Below, in pieces: positions 17,236 through 25,987 of a stretch of 64,000 bases of DNA. Both the position numbers and the translations under genes were made by a program. This DNA comes from Paenibacillus sp. FSL H8-0548 (GTDB lineage Bacteria > Bacillota > Bacilli > Paenibacillales > Paenibacillaceae), in the NCBI RefSeq assembly GCF_038630985.1, contig NZ_CP152049.1, positions 3,863,501-3,927,500 of the forward strand, read 5' to 3'. The notes beneath the pieces are model-generated. The model had not been told where the DNA came from and made no database searches. It worked only from the letters and a program-made list of their open reading frames with translations. The stretch's first letter is position 1; every line of letters starts with the position of its first letter.

Positions 17236-17269
17236 AAAACCCGCCATTGTGCATTCAATGGCGGGTTTT
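17236..17269. terminator. Bidirectional terminator after ypdA
   Basis: AAAACCCGCCATTG and CAATGGCGGGTTTT are perfect 14-nt arms around a 6-nt loop, lying between convergent genes. Confidence 0.85.
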
Positions 17270-17352
17270 CATCATTAAAATCCTAATTTAAATTCTTCTG
17301 CCTTAATCGGCTCTGCGGTTGAAAGACATATGTTCTGCGTACCCCCTCCTCT

Positions 17353-17547
17353 TTAAACTTTTTTCTTGCGAATCTGCTCGTCTCGGTTCTCGCCCCATTC
17401 TTTGGCTTGAGACGTGGCAATCGCGATGGCCCGGCCTTCTTCGTAGCCGTCTTCCAATAACGCGTTGGCAATTTCAATGGCTTTATTGCGGACCGGAGCC
17501 ATAAAATTTTTGAGAGAATCGGGATAATCGTCTTTTGTCCATGGCAT
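17353..17547 (-). CDS. Small conserved protein, YdaT N-terminal-like
   Basis: A 64-residue charged protein starting MPWTKDDYPDSLKN, with a helix-rich region AIEIANALLEDGYEEGRAIA. It resembles the N-terminal part of Bacillus YdaT and related short proteins of unknown function, which often carry an extra C-terminal DUF2188 domain that is absent here. AGGAGGG lies at a good distance upstream of the ATG. The longer overlapping minus-strand frame through the same region is not favoured because this one carries the conserved motif and ribosome binding site. Confidence 0.75.
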   Translation of the reverse strand: MPWTKDDYPDSLKNFMAPVRNKAIEIANALLEDGYEEGRAIAIATSQAKEWGENRDEQIRKKKV

Positions 17548-17660
17548 TTAGCATCCCTCCTTCCGAAAGTGTGCAGCCGATTGGTGGTTGTTTCCGTCTG
17601 CATAGCTACTCACTAATAAACATGAGACAACTGCGATTAAACATTTTCTTCTTATATTTT

Positions 17661-17704
17661 AAAAAAAAGAGAAATCAGCCCTTTTCGGCTAATTTCTCTT
17701 TTTT
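17661..17704 (-). terminator. Terminator of the organosulfur operon
   Basis: Arms AAAAAAGAGAAAT and ATTTCTCTTTTTT with an inner AGCC/GGCT and eight T on the minus strand. It closes the seven-gene operon. Confidence 0.85.
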
Positions 17705-17709
17705 CGGCT

Positions 17710-18942
17710 TTATTCATCTCTCAAAGCAGACTTCCCAAGCAGTTCGCGCTGCTTATCCACCGGATCATGCAGTGTCAAGGTTCTGGCATTCCGAAAATAC
17801 CGATCGAATCCATATTTTCGCGTTGCAGCTCTAGCACCCATTAGCTGAAATACGTCCGAGGTGATTTCCAGACTGACCGAAGTCGCAACAACCTTCGCCT
17901 GAGAGCTAGCAAGAGCTGCAGACGCATACAGGTCAGAGTTGTCCTGCGCAGCCTGGAGCAGACGAGCCGCGCGCAGGACAAGCTGTCTTGCTGCTGCAAG
18001 CTTCGCGTCCATTTCACCTATCCGGAGCTGAATAGCTGGATCATCCGCTGCTGCTGCACCGACCGTCCAGCTACGACTCTTCTCCTTCACATATACTAGA
18101 GCATCACGAAGCGCTCCAGCTGCAATACCTACATACTGAGCAGCAAAATGAATATGAAATTGAATATTGAAAAAGTCCTGAACGCGGCTAAACTCACCAG
18201 AACTGCCGATAACATGTTCGTTTGGAACAAACACATTCTCTGCTTTTACTGTACCGCTTCCCGTACCTCTCTGACCGATGCCATCCCAATCGTCAATAAC
18301 CGTAACGCCAGCAGCAGCTAGATCGACGATCGGCATCGTAAAGCGTTCTTCCTGCGTACCTTCTATATCCGATCTTACTGAACGCCAAATCGCCCATTTC
18401 GCACCCGTTGAGCCCGTTGCAAATATTTTTGTACCATTCATGCAGAAGCCGCCTTCAACTGCCGCGAGCTCACTTCCAAGCTTAAAACGATCCGCTCCCG
18501 CTTCACTTCCAAAGCTTGCAAACAGCTTCCCTTCGCCCGCCACTTGATCAAAGAAATAGGATTGCTGCTCCGAATTTCCTAAAGCGTGAACCAGTTGAAC
18601 TCCTGTGTTATGAAGTGTGAATACCTGAGAAGCAGAAGAACACCAAGCAGCCAGCTCCATTAGAACAAGAGGAAGTAAAAGCACATCTCCGCCAAAGCCT
18701 GCGCCTAGTCCACCAGCATTCGTCGGAACAGTAATGCTAGTCAAACCTGCTTCTATTAACGAATGAATTGCTTCATGCGGATAGCGAGCATCTTGATCTA
18801 CCTGCCATGCTGCTGGACCCAGATACCGTTCACCAAGTCCACGAGCCTGCTGAAGAATGGTCCACTGCTGTTCAGTTAGCTCTACACGAACAGCAGCATC
18901 ACTAGCGTTCACTGGAATATTAGACTTCTCTGCTGTTTTCAT
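17710..18942 (-). CDS. SfnB/DszC-like acyl-CoA dehydrogenase-fold monooxygenase
   Basis: Flavoprotein of 410 residues with the acyl-CoA dehydrogenase fold. The N-terminal helical domain, a central beta domain and a C-terminal helical bundle are recognisable. The ending LTLHDPVDKQRELLG matches the branch that includes dibenzothiophene monooxygenase DszC and sulfone-related SfnB, which use reduced flavin and oxygen, not acyl-CoA. The conserved ACAD catalytic Glu region is not evident. It is the last gene of an operon with a peptide-type ABC importer and an NtaA/DszA-like partner 5 nt upstream, so S-oxygenation of an imported organosulfur compound is the likely role. The exact substrate is unknown. 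Confidence 0.8.
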   Translation of the reverse strand: MKTAEKSNIPVNASDAAVRVELTEQQWTILQQARGLGERYLGPAAWQVDQDARYPHEAIHSLIEAGLTSITVPTNAGGLGAGFGGDVLLLPLVLMELAAWCSSASQVFTLHNTGVQLVHALGNSEQQSYFFDQVAGEGKLFASFGSEAGADRFKLGSELAAVEGGFCMNGTKIFATGSTGAKWAIWRSVRSDIEGTQEERFTMPIVDLAAAGVTVIDDWDGIGQRGTGSGTVKAENVFVPNEHVIGSSGEFSRVQDFFNIQFHIHFAAQYVGIAAGALRDALVYVKEKSRSWTVGAAAADDPAIQLRIGEMDAKLAAARQLVLRAARLLQAAQDNSDLYASAALASSQAKVVATSVSLEITSDVFQLMGARAATRKYGFDRYFRNARTLTLHDPVDKQRELLGKSALRDE

Positions 18943-18947
18943 CGTCT

Positions 18948-20309
18948 CTATACCTTAGTATGCGTATGCTTGTACGCTGCACCGGGATGCCCTTCAGACA
19001 ATCTAGCATTTCCAAACAGCTTCTCCCTAAAGGTTCCTGGTTCATACTCGCGCTTAAATATTCCACGTTCCTGTAGGATAGGAATAACCAATTCCACAAA
19101 ATCGGTATAAGAATCCGGAAGCACATAGGGTTCTAAATTGAAGCCGTCCACATCAGTAATGGCAACGACCTCAGCAATCCGATCAGCTACTTCCTCGGGA
19201 GAGCCGATAATCGTTACACCGCGAAAGCCCTTTTTCAAAAAGTCGTCTCTAACTTCACCAACCGTCTTTTTCGTTTTCGCATGTTTGGTAAAGCGGTCAG
19301 TGTGCGTTTGGCCCATTTCGGTATGAATATTTTCAAAGTAGGAGTCCGGATCGAGCTTAGTCAAATCAATTCCCGTCACTGAAGCGTAGCTGGCCAAGGT
19401 TGCCTCCGGGCTTTGATAGCTTAGATATTCTTCATGCTTCCGATGAGCCTCTTCGCTCGTTGATGCCGTTACGACAGATAGACCGGTAAATACTTTAATC
19501 GAGCCTGGCTCTCTGCCATATTCAACAGCAAGGCGACGGATATCAGCAATTTGGTCTCTTAGCACCTCAAGCGTCGGCGCCTTTAAAAATACACCTTCTG
19601 CATGCTTTGCCGCAAAAGCGCGACCGCGCTCCGAGCTGCCTGCTTGGAAAATAACAGGCGTACGCTGCGGTGAAGGAGAACTTGAGAAGTAGCCCTGTGA
19701 TTTAAAATATTTCCCATCATGCTCAACGGGGTGCACCTTGCTTGGATCTGTAAACACACGCTGCTTACGATCAATCTGCAGAGCGTCCTCCTCCCAGCTG
19801 CCTTCCCAATATTTGTAGCTCACATCTAGGAACTCATCTGCAATATCATAGCGTTCATCATGGGGCACGAAATCACTTCGCCCGAACAATGCTGCAGCTG
19901 ATGGCGTGCTTGTCGTAACAACGTTCCAGCCAATCCGCCCTTTGGACAAATGATCAAGCGTAGCGAATCTTCTCGCATTCGCATAAGGAGCCTCATAAGT
20001 CGTTGAAGTGGTCATCGTAAAAGATAAATGCTCTGTCGCGGCTGCTAGCGCAGGAAGCAGCAGCATGGGATCATTTCCAGGGGGACCGGATGCCTCACGA
20101 AAAGCAAGATCTGCGTTTTTGCTCGGCGAACCGTAAGAATCCGCAAAAAACATAAAATCAAATTTGCCTTTTTCTAATATTTTCGCAATACCAAGCCAAT
20201 AGTCCAGGCTATTGAAGTGAATCCTATTTTGAGCGGGATGTGCCCAAATTCCTTGCGTAAGGTGATTGACGCTGTTTACTTCAAACACGCCCAAATGGAT
20301 CTTTTTCAT
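18948..20309 (-). CDS. LLM-class flavin monooxygenase (NtaA/SnaA/DszA family), copy 1
   Basis: Bacterial luciferase-like, FMNH2-dependent monooxygenase of 453 residues. It starts MKKIHLGVFEVNSVNHLTQG and contains LDHLSKGRIGWNVVTT, FQAGSSERGRAFAAKHAEG and GFNLEPYVLPDSYTDFVELV, all hallmarks of the NtaA/SnaA/DszA subgroup. Members cleave C-S or C-N bonds in chelators and sulfur compounds; YxeK of Bacillus acts in S-(2-succino)cysteine breakdown. GGGG lies upstream of the ATG. It is cotranscribed with the ABC importer and the SfnB-like gene. A divergent paralogue is encoded at 29028-30386. A dedicated flavin reductase is not visible in the cluster. Confidence 0.88.
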   Translation of the reverse strand: MKKIHLGVFEVNSVNHLTQGIWAHPAQNRIHFNSLDYWLGIAKILEKGKFDFMFFADSYGSPSKNADLAFREASGPPGNDPMLLLPALAAATEHLSFTMTTSTTYEAPYANARRFATLDHLSKGRIGWNVVTTSTPSAAALFGRSDFVPHDERYDIADEFLDVSYKYWEGSWEEDALQIDRKQRVFTDPSKVHPVEHDGKYFKSQGYFSSSPSPQRTPVIFQAGSSERGRAFAAKHAEGVFLKAPTLEVLRDQIADIRRLAVEYGREPGSIKVFTGLSVVTASTSEEAHRKHEEYLSYQSPEATLASYASVTGIDLTKLDPDSYFENIHTEMGQTHTDRFTKHAKTKKTVGEVRDDFLKKGFRGVTIIGSPEEVADRIAEVVAITDVDGFNLEPYVLPDSYTDFVELVIPILQERGIFKREYEPGTFREKLFGNARLSEGHPGAAYKHTHTKV

Positions 20310-20330
20310 ATTATTTTTCCCCTTTCATAT

Positions 20331-21320
20331 CTAGGCCAAATGACAAGCTGCATAATGGTGGGCAGCAATTTCTCGCTTTAACGGTATTTCCTGGCGGCAT
20401 CTCTCGGTCGCAAGCGGACACCTCGGGTGAAAGGTGCAGCCGGCAGGCGGATCAAGTGGGGAAGGAACATCTCCCTCGAGCAAAATCCGCTCCCTTTTTC
20501 CAGAAGGGTCTGGATTTGGGACAGCTGAAAGCAATGCACGCGTATAGGGATGCCTCGGAGATGCAAAAAGCTCATCGGTCGGTGCTTCTTCCACGAGTTT
20601 ACCTAAATACATGACGCCGATCCGATCTGATATGTGGCGAACGACGCCTAGATCATGTGCGATGAACAAATAGGTTAATTTCAAATCCTGCTGAAGCTGC
20701 TTCATCAAATTTAAAATTTGCGCTTGTATGATAACATCGAGCGCCGATACGGGCTCATCGCATATGACCAGCTTCGGCTCCAAAATTAAAGCACGAGCCA
20801 GCACCACCCGTTGTCGCTGCCCACCGGAGAGCTCATGAGGCAGGCGCTCATAATGAGCAGGCTGCAGACCCACAATTCTCAATATTTCGAGTACTCGAGA
20901 ATAGCGCTCCTCTTTCGTTCCAATATGATGAATAATCAATGGTTCTGTCAGCGCTGTACCTATTGATTTACGCGGATGAAGCGAGGCAAATGGGTCTTGA
21001 AATACCATCTGCAGCTGCTTGCGATACGTTTGCAGCGATTTTCCGTTTAAAGCGAATAAATCCTCGCCTTTATAAATCGCTGTACCTGCTGTCGGTTCAG
21101 TCAATCGAAGCAGCGTTCGGCCAAGCGTGCTTTTACCGCAGCCGGATTCACCAACCAGCCCATAGGTTTCTCCCTCGTAAAGATGAAAGGATACATCATC
21201 TACGGCCTTCAATTGCTTAGAGCGCCATGAGCCAGGCTGCTTGGAGGAATAATATTTGCGAAGTCCAGTTACTTGCAGCATAGGCTGCTCTGCCCGATGA
21301 CCTTCAACACGATCAAGCAT
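20331..21320 (-). CDS. Oligopeptide-type ABC importer ATPase (OppF/DppF-like)
   Basis: ATP-binding protein of 329 residues. Walker A GESGCGKST is near 56, the signature LSGGQRQRVVLARAL near 157, and Walker B VICDEPVSALD follows. The C-terminal oligo_HPY extension has cysteines in GCTFHPRCPLATERC, typical of OppD/OppF pairs. AGGAGG is 9 nt before ATG, and the start overlaps the end of the upstream ATPase gene. It energises the permease pair encoded upstream. Placement next to sulfur monooxygenases suggests a non-peptide or modified amino-acid substrate. Confidence 0.9.
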   Translation of the reverse strand: MLDRVEGHRAEQPMLQVTGLRKYYSSKQPGSWRSKQLKAVDDVSFHLYEGETYGLVGESGCGKSTLGRTLLRLTEPTAGTAIYKGEDLFALNGKSLQTYRKQLQMVFQDPFASLHPRKSIGTALTEPLIIHHIGTKEERYSRVLEILRIVGLQPAHYERLPHELSGGQRQRVVLARALILEPKLVICDEPVSALDVIIQAQILNLMKQLQQDLKLTYLFIAHDLGVVRHISDRIGVMYLGKLVEEAPTDELFASPRHPYTRALLSAVPNPDPSGKRERILLEGDVPSPLDPPAGCTFHPRCPLATERCRQEIPLKREIAAHHYAACHLA

Positions 21321-22323
21321 AGATTGCAGCCTCCTTCTGTGTTAAGGCTTCCGAATGCCAACAACGGGCTTTCGCTCTAATGTCTGCTTTTGTCTCAAGA
21401 ACAGGCATTTCTGATCGGCACAACTCATCCGCATGCTGACAACGCGGTGCAAACCTACAGCCCTTCGGCAGCTGATGCAAGGCTGGTACGAAGCCTTCAA
21501 CAGCTTGAAGCGGCTTCGTACGATCACGATCCATGCTTGGTATTGATTTCAATAAACCAACCGTATACGGATGCTGAGGACTGCGGAACAATGTTGCGAC
21601 ATCCGCTGTTTCCACGATTTGTCCTGCATACATGACTGCAACTCGGTCACAAACTTCTGCAACAACCCCAAGATCATGTGTAATAAGGAGTACACTCATG
21701 CCGAGCTCTTTATTTAATTTCATAAGGAGATCCATAATTTGCGCCTGAATAGTCACATCGAGTGCGGTTGTTGGCTCATCTGCGATGAGCAGCTTCGGTT
21801 CACACGCAAGAGCAATCGCAATCATTACACGTTGACGCATACCACCTGAGAGCTGATGCGGATATTCGAAGACACGGCGTTCAGGTGATGGAATGCCTGT
21901 AAGGCGAAGCAAGCGCACCGCTTCATTAAAGGCATTTTTTTTACTGAATTTACGATGGCTTCTTATCGTTTCTGTTATTTGCTCCCCAATGGTCAAGAGT
22001 GGATTAAGCGAGCTAAGCGGGTCCTGAAAAATCATCGAAATATCATTGCCGCGAACCCCGCGCATTTCGCGCTGGCTAAGCTGAAGCAGATCAACACCGT
22101 CGAACCTGATCTCCCCTTCGTAGCTGGTTAACGATTTTTCATCCAGCAATCTAAGGATAGATTGCGCTGTCACGCTTTTCCCGCAGCCGGACTCTCCGAC
22201 TATCCCTACGATTTCACCGGCTCCAACCTCCAGAGAAACGCCATCGACTGCCGAAACCGTGCCAGCTTCCGTATGAAAATAAGTTTTAAGTGCTTTGATT
22301 TCTAGTAGGCTTCCACTTGGCAA
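21313..22323 (-). CDS. Oligopeptide-type ABC importer ATPase (OppD/DppD-like)
   Basis: ATPase of about 336 residues with Walker A GESGCGKSVTAQ, signature LSGGMRQRVMIAIAL, Walker B LLIADEPTTALD and the C-terminal GCRFAPRCQHADELC cysteine segment that in Opp/Dpp ATPases can hold an Fe-S cluster. The start is given as TTG at 22323, 8 nt after AGGAGG. A GTG at 22341 overlapping the upstream stop (GTGA) is the alternative and would add six residues. It pairs with the OppF-like protein to drive import. Confidence 0.9.
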   Translation of the reverse strand: MPSGSLLEIKALKTYFHTEAGTVSAVDGVSLEVGAGEIVGIVGESGCGKSVTAQSILRLLDEKSLTSYEGEIRFDGVDLLQLSQREMRGVRGNDISMIFQDPLSSLNPLLTIGEQITETIRSHRKFSKKNAFNEAVRLLRLTGIPSPERRVFEYPHQLSGGMRQRVMIAIALACEPKLLIADEPTTALDVTIQAQIMDLLMKLNKELGMSVLLITHDLGVVAEVCDRVAVMYAGQIVETADVATLFRSPQHPYTVGLLKSIPSMDRDRTKPLQAVEGFVPALHQLPKGCRFAPRCQHADELCRSEMPVLETKADIRAKARCWHSEALTQKEAAIYA

Positions 22324-22337
22324 CGGACCTTCCTCCT

Positions 22338-23279
22338 TCACGATGAAGCTTGAGTTGCTGAGCTAATTTTTTTAGTTTTACGCTTGCGTTTCGTTTTTCC
22401 ATGAGGGTCAAGCATATCCCGCAGTCCATCACCTAACCAGTTCATTGCAAGTACCGATAGAATGAGCGCAAAGCCTGGAAATAAAGTCATCCACCAAGAG
22501 TTGTAAATGAACTGCTTCCCCTCTGAGAGTAGATTGCCTAGGCTCGGCATAGGAGCGGGAATACCTGCACCAAGAAAGCTAAGCGCTGCTTCAACAATAA
22601 TAGATTCTGCGAACACAAATGATCCTTGTACGATAAGCGGTGAAAGTGTGCCCGGTAAAATATGAAGCCAAATAATGCGAGATTGCGATGCCCCTAATGC
22701 TCTCATCGCTTCTATATAGGTTTGCTCCTTTACTACAAGAGCAGATGAGCGAACAATTCGAGCTACCGATGGGATAAAAACGATACTTAAGCAAATGATT
22801 AGGTTCGATACATTGGGTCCAAGTGCAGCCATCATTGCCATAGCCAGCAATACTGCCGGAAAGGCAAAAATCCCGTCCATTATGCGCATCAGCACTTGAT
22901 CCAGCCGCCGATAATAAGCCGAGTATAGTCCGATGACAAGGCCGACAGCGGAGCTGATCAATGCCGCAGATAATCCTACTTGTATGGAAATTTTCATACC
23001 GTTCAGCGTTCGGCTGAACACGTCGCGGCCCAAATTATCCGTCCCGAACCAATGCTTCAAGCCTGGGGGCTTAAGCCGCTGAATCACATCGACAGCTTGA
23101 GGCTCAAACCTAGCCAGCCATGGCGACAGCAAGGATGCTGCAATGAGCAGCAGCATTAGCACGCCGCCAATGACTGCGGTTCGATTAGCCATCAAACGCC
23201 TAACCGACTGTGAATGTATGAAGCTCGTTCGGCGAGCTTGCTGCTTCCCTTCCTGTGCTGCTGAAATGGTCAATGTCAT
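22338..23279 (-). CDS. Dipeptide-type ABC permease (DppC/OppC-like)
   Basis: Inner-membrane permease of about 313 residues. The long N-terminal cytosolic tail precedes the first helix near residue 35. The segment HWFGTDNLGRDVFSRTLNG is the OppC_N hallmark, and the EAA loop appears as EAMRALGASQSRIIWLHILP. Around six transmembrane helices are predicted. The C-terminus is Lys/Arg-rich. The start is uncertain: the ATG at 23279 lies only 2 nt after AGGAGG, while a TTG at 23273 has ideal 8-nt spacing. It forms the channel with the DppB-like protein encoded just upstream. Confidence 0.88.
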   Translation of the reverse strand: MTLTISAAQEGKQQARRTSFIHSQSVRRLMANRTAVIGGVLMLLLIAASLLSPWLARFEPQAVDVIQRLKPPGLKHWFGTDNLGRDVFSRTLNGMKISIQVGLSAALISSAVGLVIGLYSAYYRRLDQVLMRIMDGIFAFPAVLLAMAMMAALGPNVSNLIICLSIVFIPSVARIVRSSALVVKEQTYIEAMRALGASQSRIIWLHILPGTLSPLIVQGSFVFAESIIVEAALSFLGAGIPAPMPSLGNLLSEGKQFIYNSWWMTLFPGFALILSVLAMNWLGDGLRDMLDPHGKTKRKRKTKKISSATQASS

Positions 23280-23297
23280 GGCCTCCTGGAGCAAAAA

Positions 23298-24242
23298 TTA
23301 TTGTAGTCTGATACGTGGATCAACGACTGCATACAGCAGATCCACCGCAAGATTAACGGCCACGTATACGATAGCAATGAATAATACCATACCTTGAATG
23401 ACAGCATAGTCCCTGCGCTCAACAGCGTGAACGAGCATTTGTCCAAGACCAGGAATGTTAAAGATGGTCTCAATAACTGCAGCACCAGCAACCAAAGTGC
23501 CGAATGAGCCGCCAATTACCGTTAATATTGGAATCGATGCGTTGCGCAGCACATGCTTATAGATGATTTTGTTTTGGCTAAGTCCCTTCGATAATGCTGT
23601 TTTAACGAAACCCTCATGCAGTACTTCCAGCATAGATGCTTTGACGATTCGTGCAGTCAGGGATGACATTACGATGCCGATTGAGAGTGCTGGAAGAAAC
23701 ATATACTTCAGGAAGCTGCCAAAGCCTTCCTGAATCGGGACGTAGCCCGACACAGGAAGCCATTTCAGCCTTACTGCAAATACGAGTACAAAAAACAAGC
23801 TGAGCAAAAAGCCTGGAACGGAAATGCCGAGCAGCGAATAAGCGTTTAACGCTTTATCAGCGATACCTCCGCGATTTACAGCGGCTCTAACGCCAAGCGG
23901 AATAGCAATTAGAACCGCGATAATTTGCGCAAACAGCGCGAGCGAAAGCGTTGGGGCTAAATGTTCGCTAATAGCGGTAGATACCGGCTGCTGCAGGAAG
24001 AAGGAACGTCCAAGGTCGCCTTGCAGCGCTTGGCCGATCCAACGTCCGTATTGCTCTACTAATGGATAATCAAGGCCCATCTGCTGCCTGAGCTCTTGAA
24101 TCGTCGATTCATCGGCTCCATCTCCGAGCATGACGCGCGCCGGATCGCCTGGAATCAAATAAATGATTAGAAATACGACGATCGACATAATCAAGACTAC
24201 GGGAATCAATGCTAACAAACGCCTCAATATATAGATGATCAT
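23298..24242 (-). CDS. Dipeptide-type ABC permease (DppB/OppB-like)
   Basis: Permease of 314 residues. It opens MIIYILRRLLALIPVVLIMS, the usual DppB first helix, then IPGDPARVMLGDGA and YPLVEQYGRWIGQALQGDLG of the periplasm-side loop. The EAA-like loop is KTALSKGLSQNKIIYKHVLR. Six helices are expected. It is separated by 3 nt from the upstream binding-protein gene. Second gene of the importer operon. Confidence 0.9.
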   Translation of the reverse strand: MIIYILRRLLALIPVVLIMSIVVFLIIYLIPGDPARVMLGDGADESTIQELRQQMGLDYPLVEQYGRWIGQALQGDLGRSFFLQQPVSTAISEHLAPTLSLALFAQIIAVLIAIPLGVRAAVNRGGIADKALNAYSLLGISVPGFLLSLFFVLVFAVRLKWLPVSGYVPIQEGFGSFLKYMFLPALSIGIVMSSLTARIVKASMLEVLHEGFVKTALSKGLSQNKIIYKHVLRNASIPILTVIGGSFGTLVAGAAVIETIFNIPGLGQMLVHAVERRDYAVIQGMVLFIAIVYVAVNLAVDLLYAVVDPRIRLQ

Positions 24243-24245
24243 TCT

Positions 24246-25844
24246 CTAATTCAAAACCTTTACATTGCCGAGATTTGGATAGCCTGCATAAAGAATCAAG
24301 CCTTGAAGATTGTCGCGTATTGCATAATACGTGAAGGTATTCCCGATTTTCGATACCGCCAAGTATTCCCAAGCATACTGCTGAAGAGCATCATTTGCTG
24401 TTTTTATTGCCTCTGGTGTAAGTGCAGAGGTTGATGCTTTGAGAAGCTCTGCAAGCTTAGCATCATCCGCAAATCCGTAAGTCGGATTAAAGTAAAGCAA
24501 TTGGGATGGAGTGGTTGGAACTGTGAAGCCGCCCACATAAATATCCCATACGCCCGAATCTGCACGTTTAGTCAGCATAGTTGCATAGTCATACGTGTCG
24601 ACACGTGTTTTGAAGCCAATTTTCTCTAGCTGTGACTGCACAACTAATGTCGCATTATAGAAAGTGCCACCAAGATCCTTTGTTGTCAAAAACACAATTT
24701 CCTGACCATCGTAGCCGGATTGCTTGAGCAGCTCCTTCGCTTTTTCCGGGTCATTCAGGTTGTATTGATCGCTTCCTGCTTCCGAATACCAATTCACATT
24801 CGCCTTAGACATATAGCTGGGATTCAGTTCGAATAGATCAGGCGTCGACACTGTACCGAGCAAGATATCTTCTACATTAAGGGCAGTATTAACTGCCTGA
24901 CGATTGATCAGATTGGAGAACACAGGCGATTTTTTGTTGTAAACCAAGTTATAATCGCTTGAAGTAGACTTGATAATTTCAATGCCTGGTTGATTTTCTA
25001 CTTGCGGCAAATTGTCCAGACTCACATCTACTAAGCTGTATTCACCAGTTAGAAACGAATTAAAGCGTGTGGAAGTATCCGTAACCAGTGAAAAGTGAAG
25101 CTTTTCAATTTGCGGTTCTTTTTTCCCTGAGAAGCCGTCCGGTTCTCCAGCGACGGACTGATAATCAGCGAATTTCTCAACATCAATGTACTGATCCTTT
25201 TTCCACTCCACGAATTTGTACGGCCCTGTTCCGATATATTCCGTAATGCCCTCTGGCGCTGCGCTATCGACTGCTTCCTTCGGCATGATCGCTGCAAAGT
25301 TCAGTACATGGCTAAGCTGCGCAAGTGTATCGTTTTGAGGAGCAGTCAGCTTAAGTGCAACGGTGTATTCATCAACCACATCAAAATTCGAATCTCCAAA
25401 CGAGTTTTTCGCACGTGGCGCTTTTTCCTTCCAACGATTCAATGATGCTGCTACATCCTCAGCCTTCATCTCTTTGTCGTTATGAAATTTAATGCCCTGA
25501 CGCAAATGGAATGTATAGGTTTTGCCATCCTCGCTAACCTCAGTTGATTCAGCAAGCATAGGCACCGGCTCTAGTTTAGAATTGAAAGCATATAAGCCTT
25601 CAAATACGTTAAGAATTACGTTTGCATTACTGCCTCCTACAGATAGATGAGGATCAAGCGTCGAAACCGCTTGCCCTAGTGCATAATTAAGCTCTGTAGC
25701 TCCAGGCTTGTCTGCTGCATCGCTTGCCGCAGGTGTATTACTGCTTGCCGGTTGATTCGAAGCTGAGTTATTAGAGCAGCCATAAACAAAAATCATTGCG
25801 CTTAATACTAAAATAATAAATGTGGATTGACGAACTTTTGTCAT
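24246..25844 (-). CDS. ABC importer substrate-binding lipoprotein (SBP_bac_5 family)
   Basis: Extracellular solute-binding lipoprotein of 532 residues that delivers substrate to the permease pair. The start at 25844 follows AGGGGTG; a GTG 9 nt upstream lies inside that site. The signal peptide ends in lipobox VYGC with acylated Cys23, followed by a Ser/Asn/Ala-rich linker. The SBP family 5 signature starts at YALGQAVSTLDPHLSVGG, and GKTYTFHLRQGIKFH is clear. The family binds di/oligopeptides, nickel, glutathione or opines. With monooxygenases downstream, an S-containing amino-acid derivative or sulfonate-like ligand is plausible but unproven. Confidence 0.9.
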   Translation of the reverse strand: MTKVRQSTFIILVLSAMIFVYGCSNNSASNQPASSNTPAASDAADKPGATELNYALGQAVSTLDPHLSVGGSNANVILNVFEGLYAFNSKLEPVPMLAESTEVSEDGKTYTFHLRQGIKFHNDKEMKAEDVAASLNRWKEKAPRAKNSFGDSNFDVVDEYTVALKLTAPQNDTLAQLSHVLNFAAIMPKEAVDSAAPEGITEYIGTGPYKFVEWKKDQYIDVEKFADYQSVAGEPDGFSGKKEPQIEKLHFSLVTDTSTRFNSFLTGEYSLVDVSLDNLPQVENQPGIEIIKSTSSDYNLVYNKKSPVFSNLINRQAVNTALNVEDILLGTVSTPDLFELNPSYMSKANVNWYSEAGSDQYNLNDPEKAKELLKQSGYDGQEIVFLTTKDLGGTFYNATLVVQSQLEKIGFKTRVDTYDYATMLTKRADSGVWDIYVGGFTVPTTPSQLLYFNPTYGFADDAKLAELLKASTSALTPEAIKTANDALQQYAWEYLAVSKIGNTFTYYAIRDNLQGLILYAGYPNLGNVKVLN

Positions 25845-25860
25845 ATAAATCACCCCTAAT

Positions 25861-25900
25861 GTTAATTCTGTTAACTCCTATGGTTTTTATCGGAATTAAC
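25861..25900. promoter_or_regulatory. Inverted repeat upstream of the importer operon
   Basis: Perfect arms GTTAATTC (25861-25868) and GAATTAAC (25893-25900) lie 16-56 bp upstream of the binding-protein start. It could be an operator or an RNA hairpin; a regulator is not identified. Confidence 0.4.
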
Positions 25901-25987
25901 TTAAAGCCATCATAACGGATACTTATCAAAAAGTACATTGCACTTTTTTAATAGATCAGTTTAGTTTTTTCTATAGTTGATTTTTCG

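Noticed and set aside
17283..17603. 106-codon minus-strand frame overlapping the YdaT-like gene
   Set aside because: Low-complexity basic product in the wrong frame. The 64-residue frame has the conserved N-terminus and ribosome binding site.
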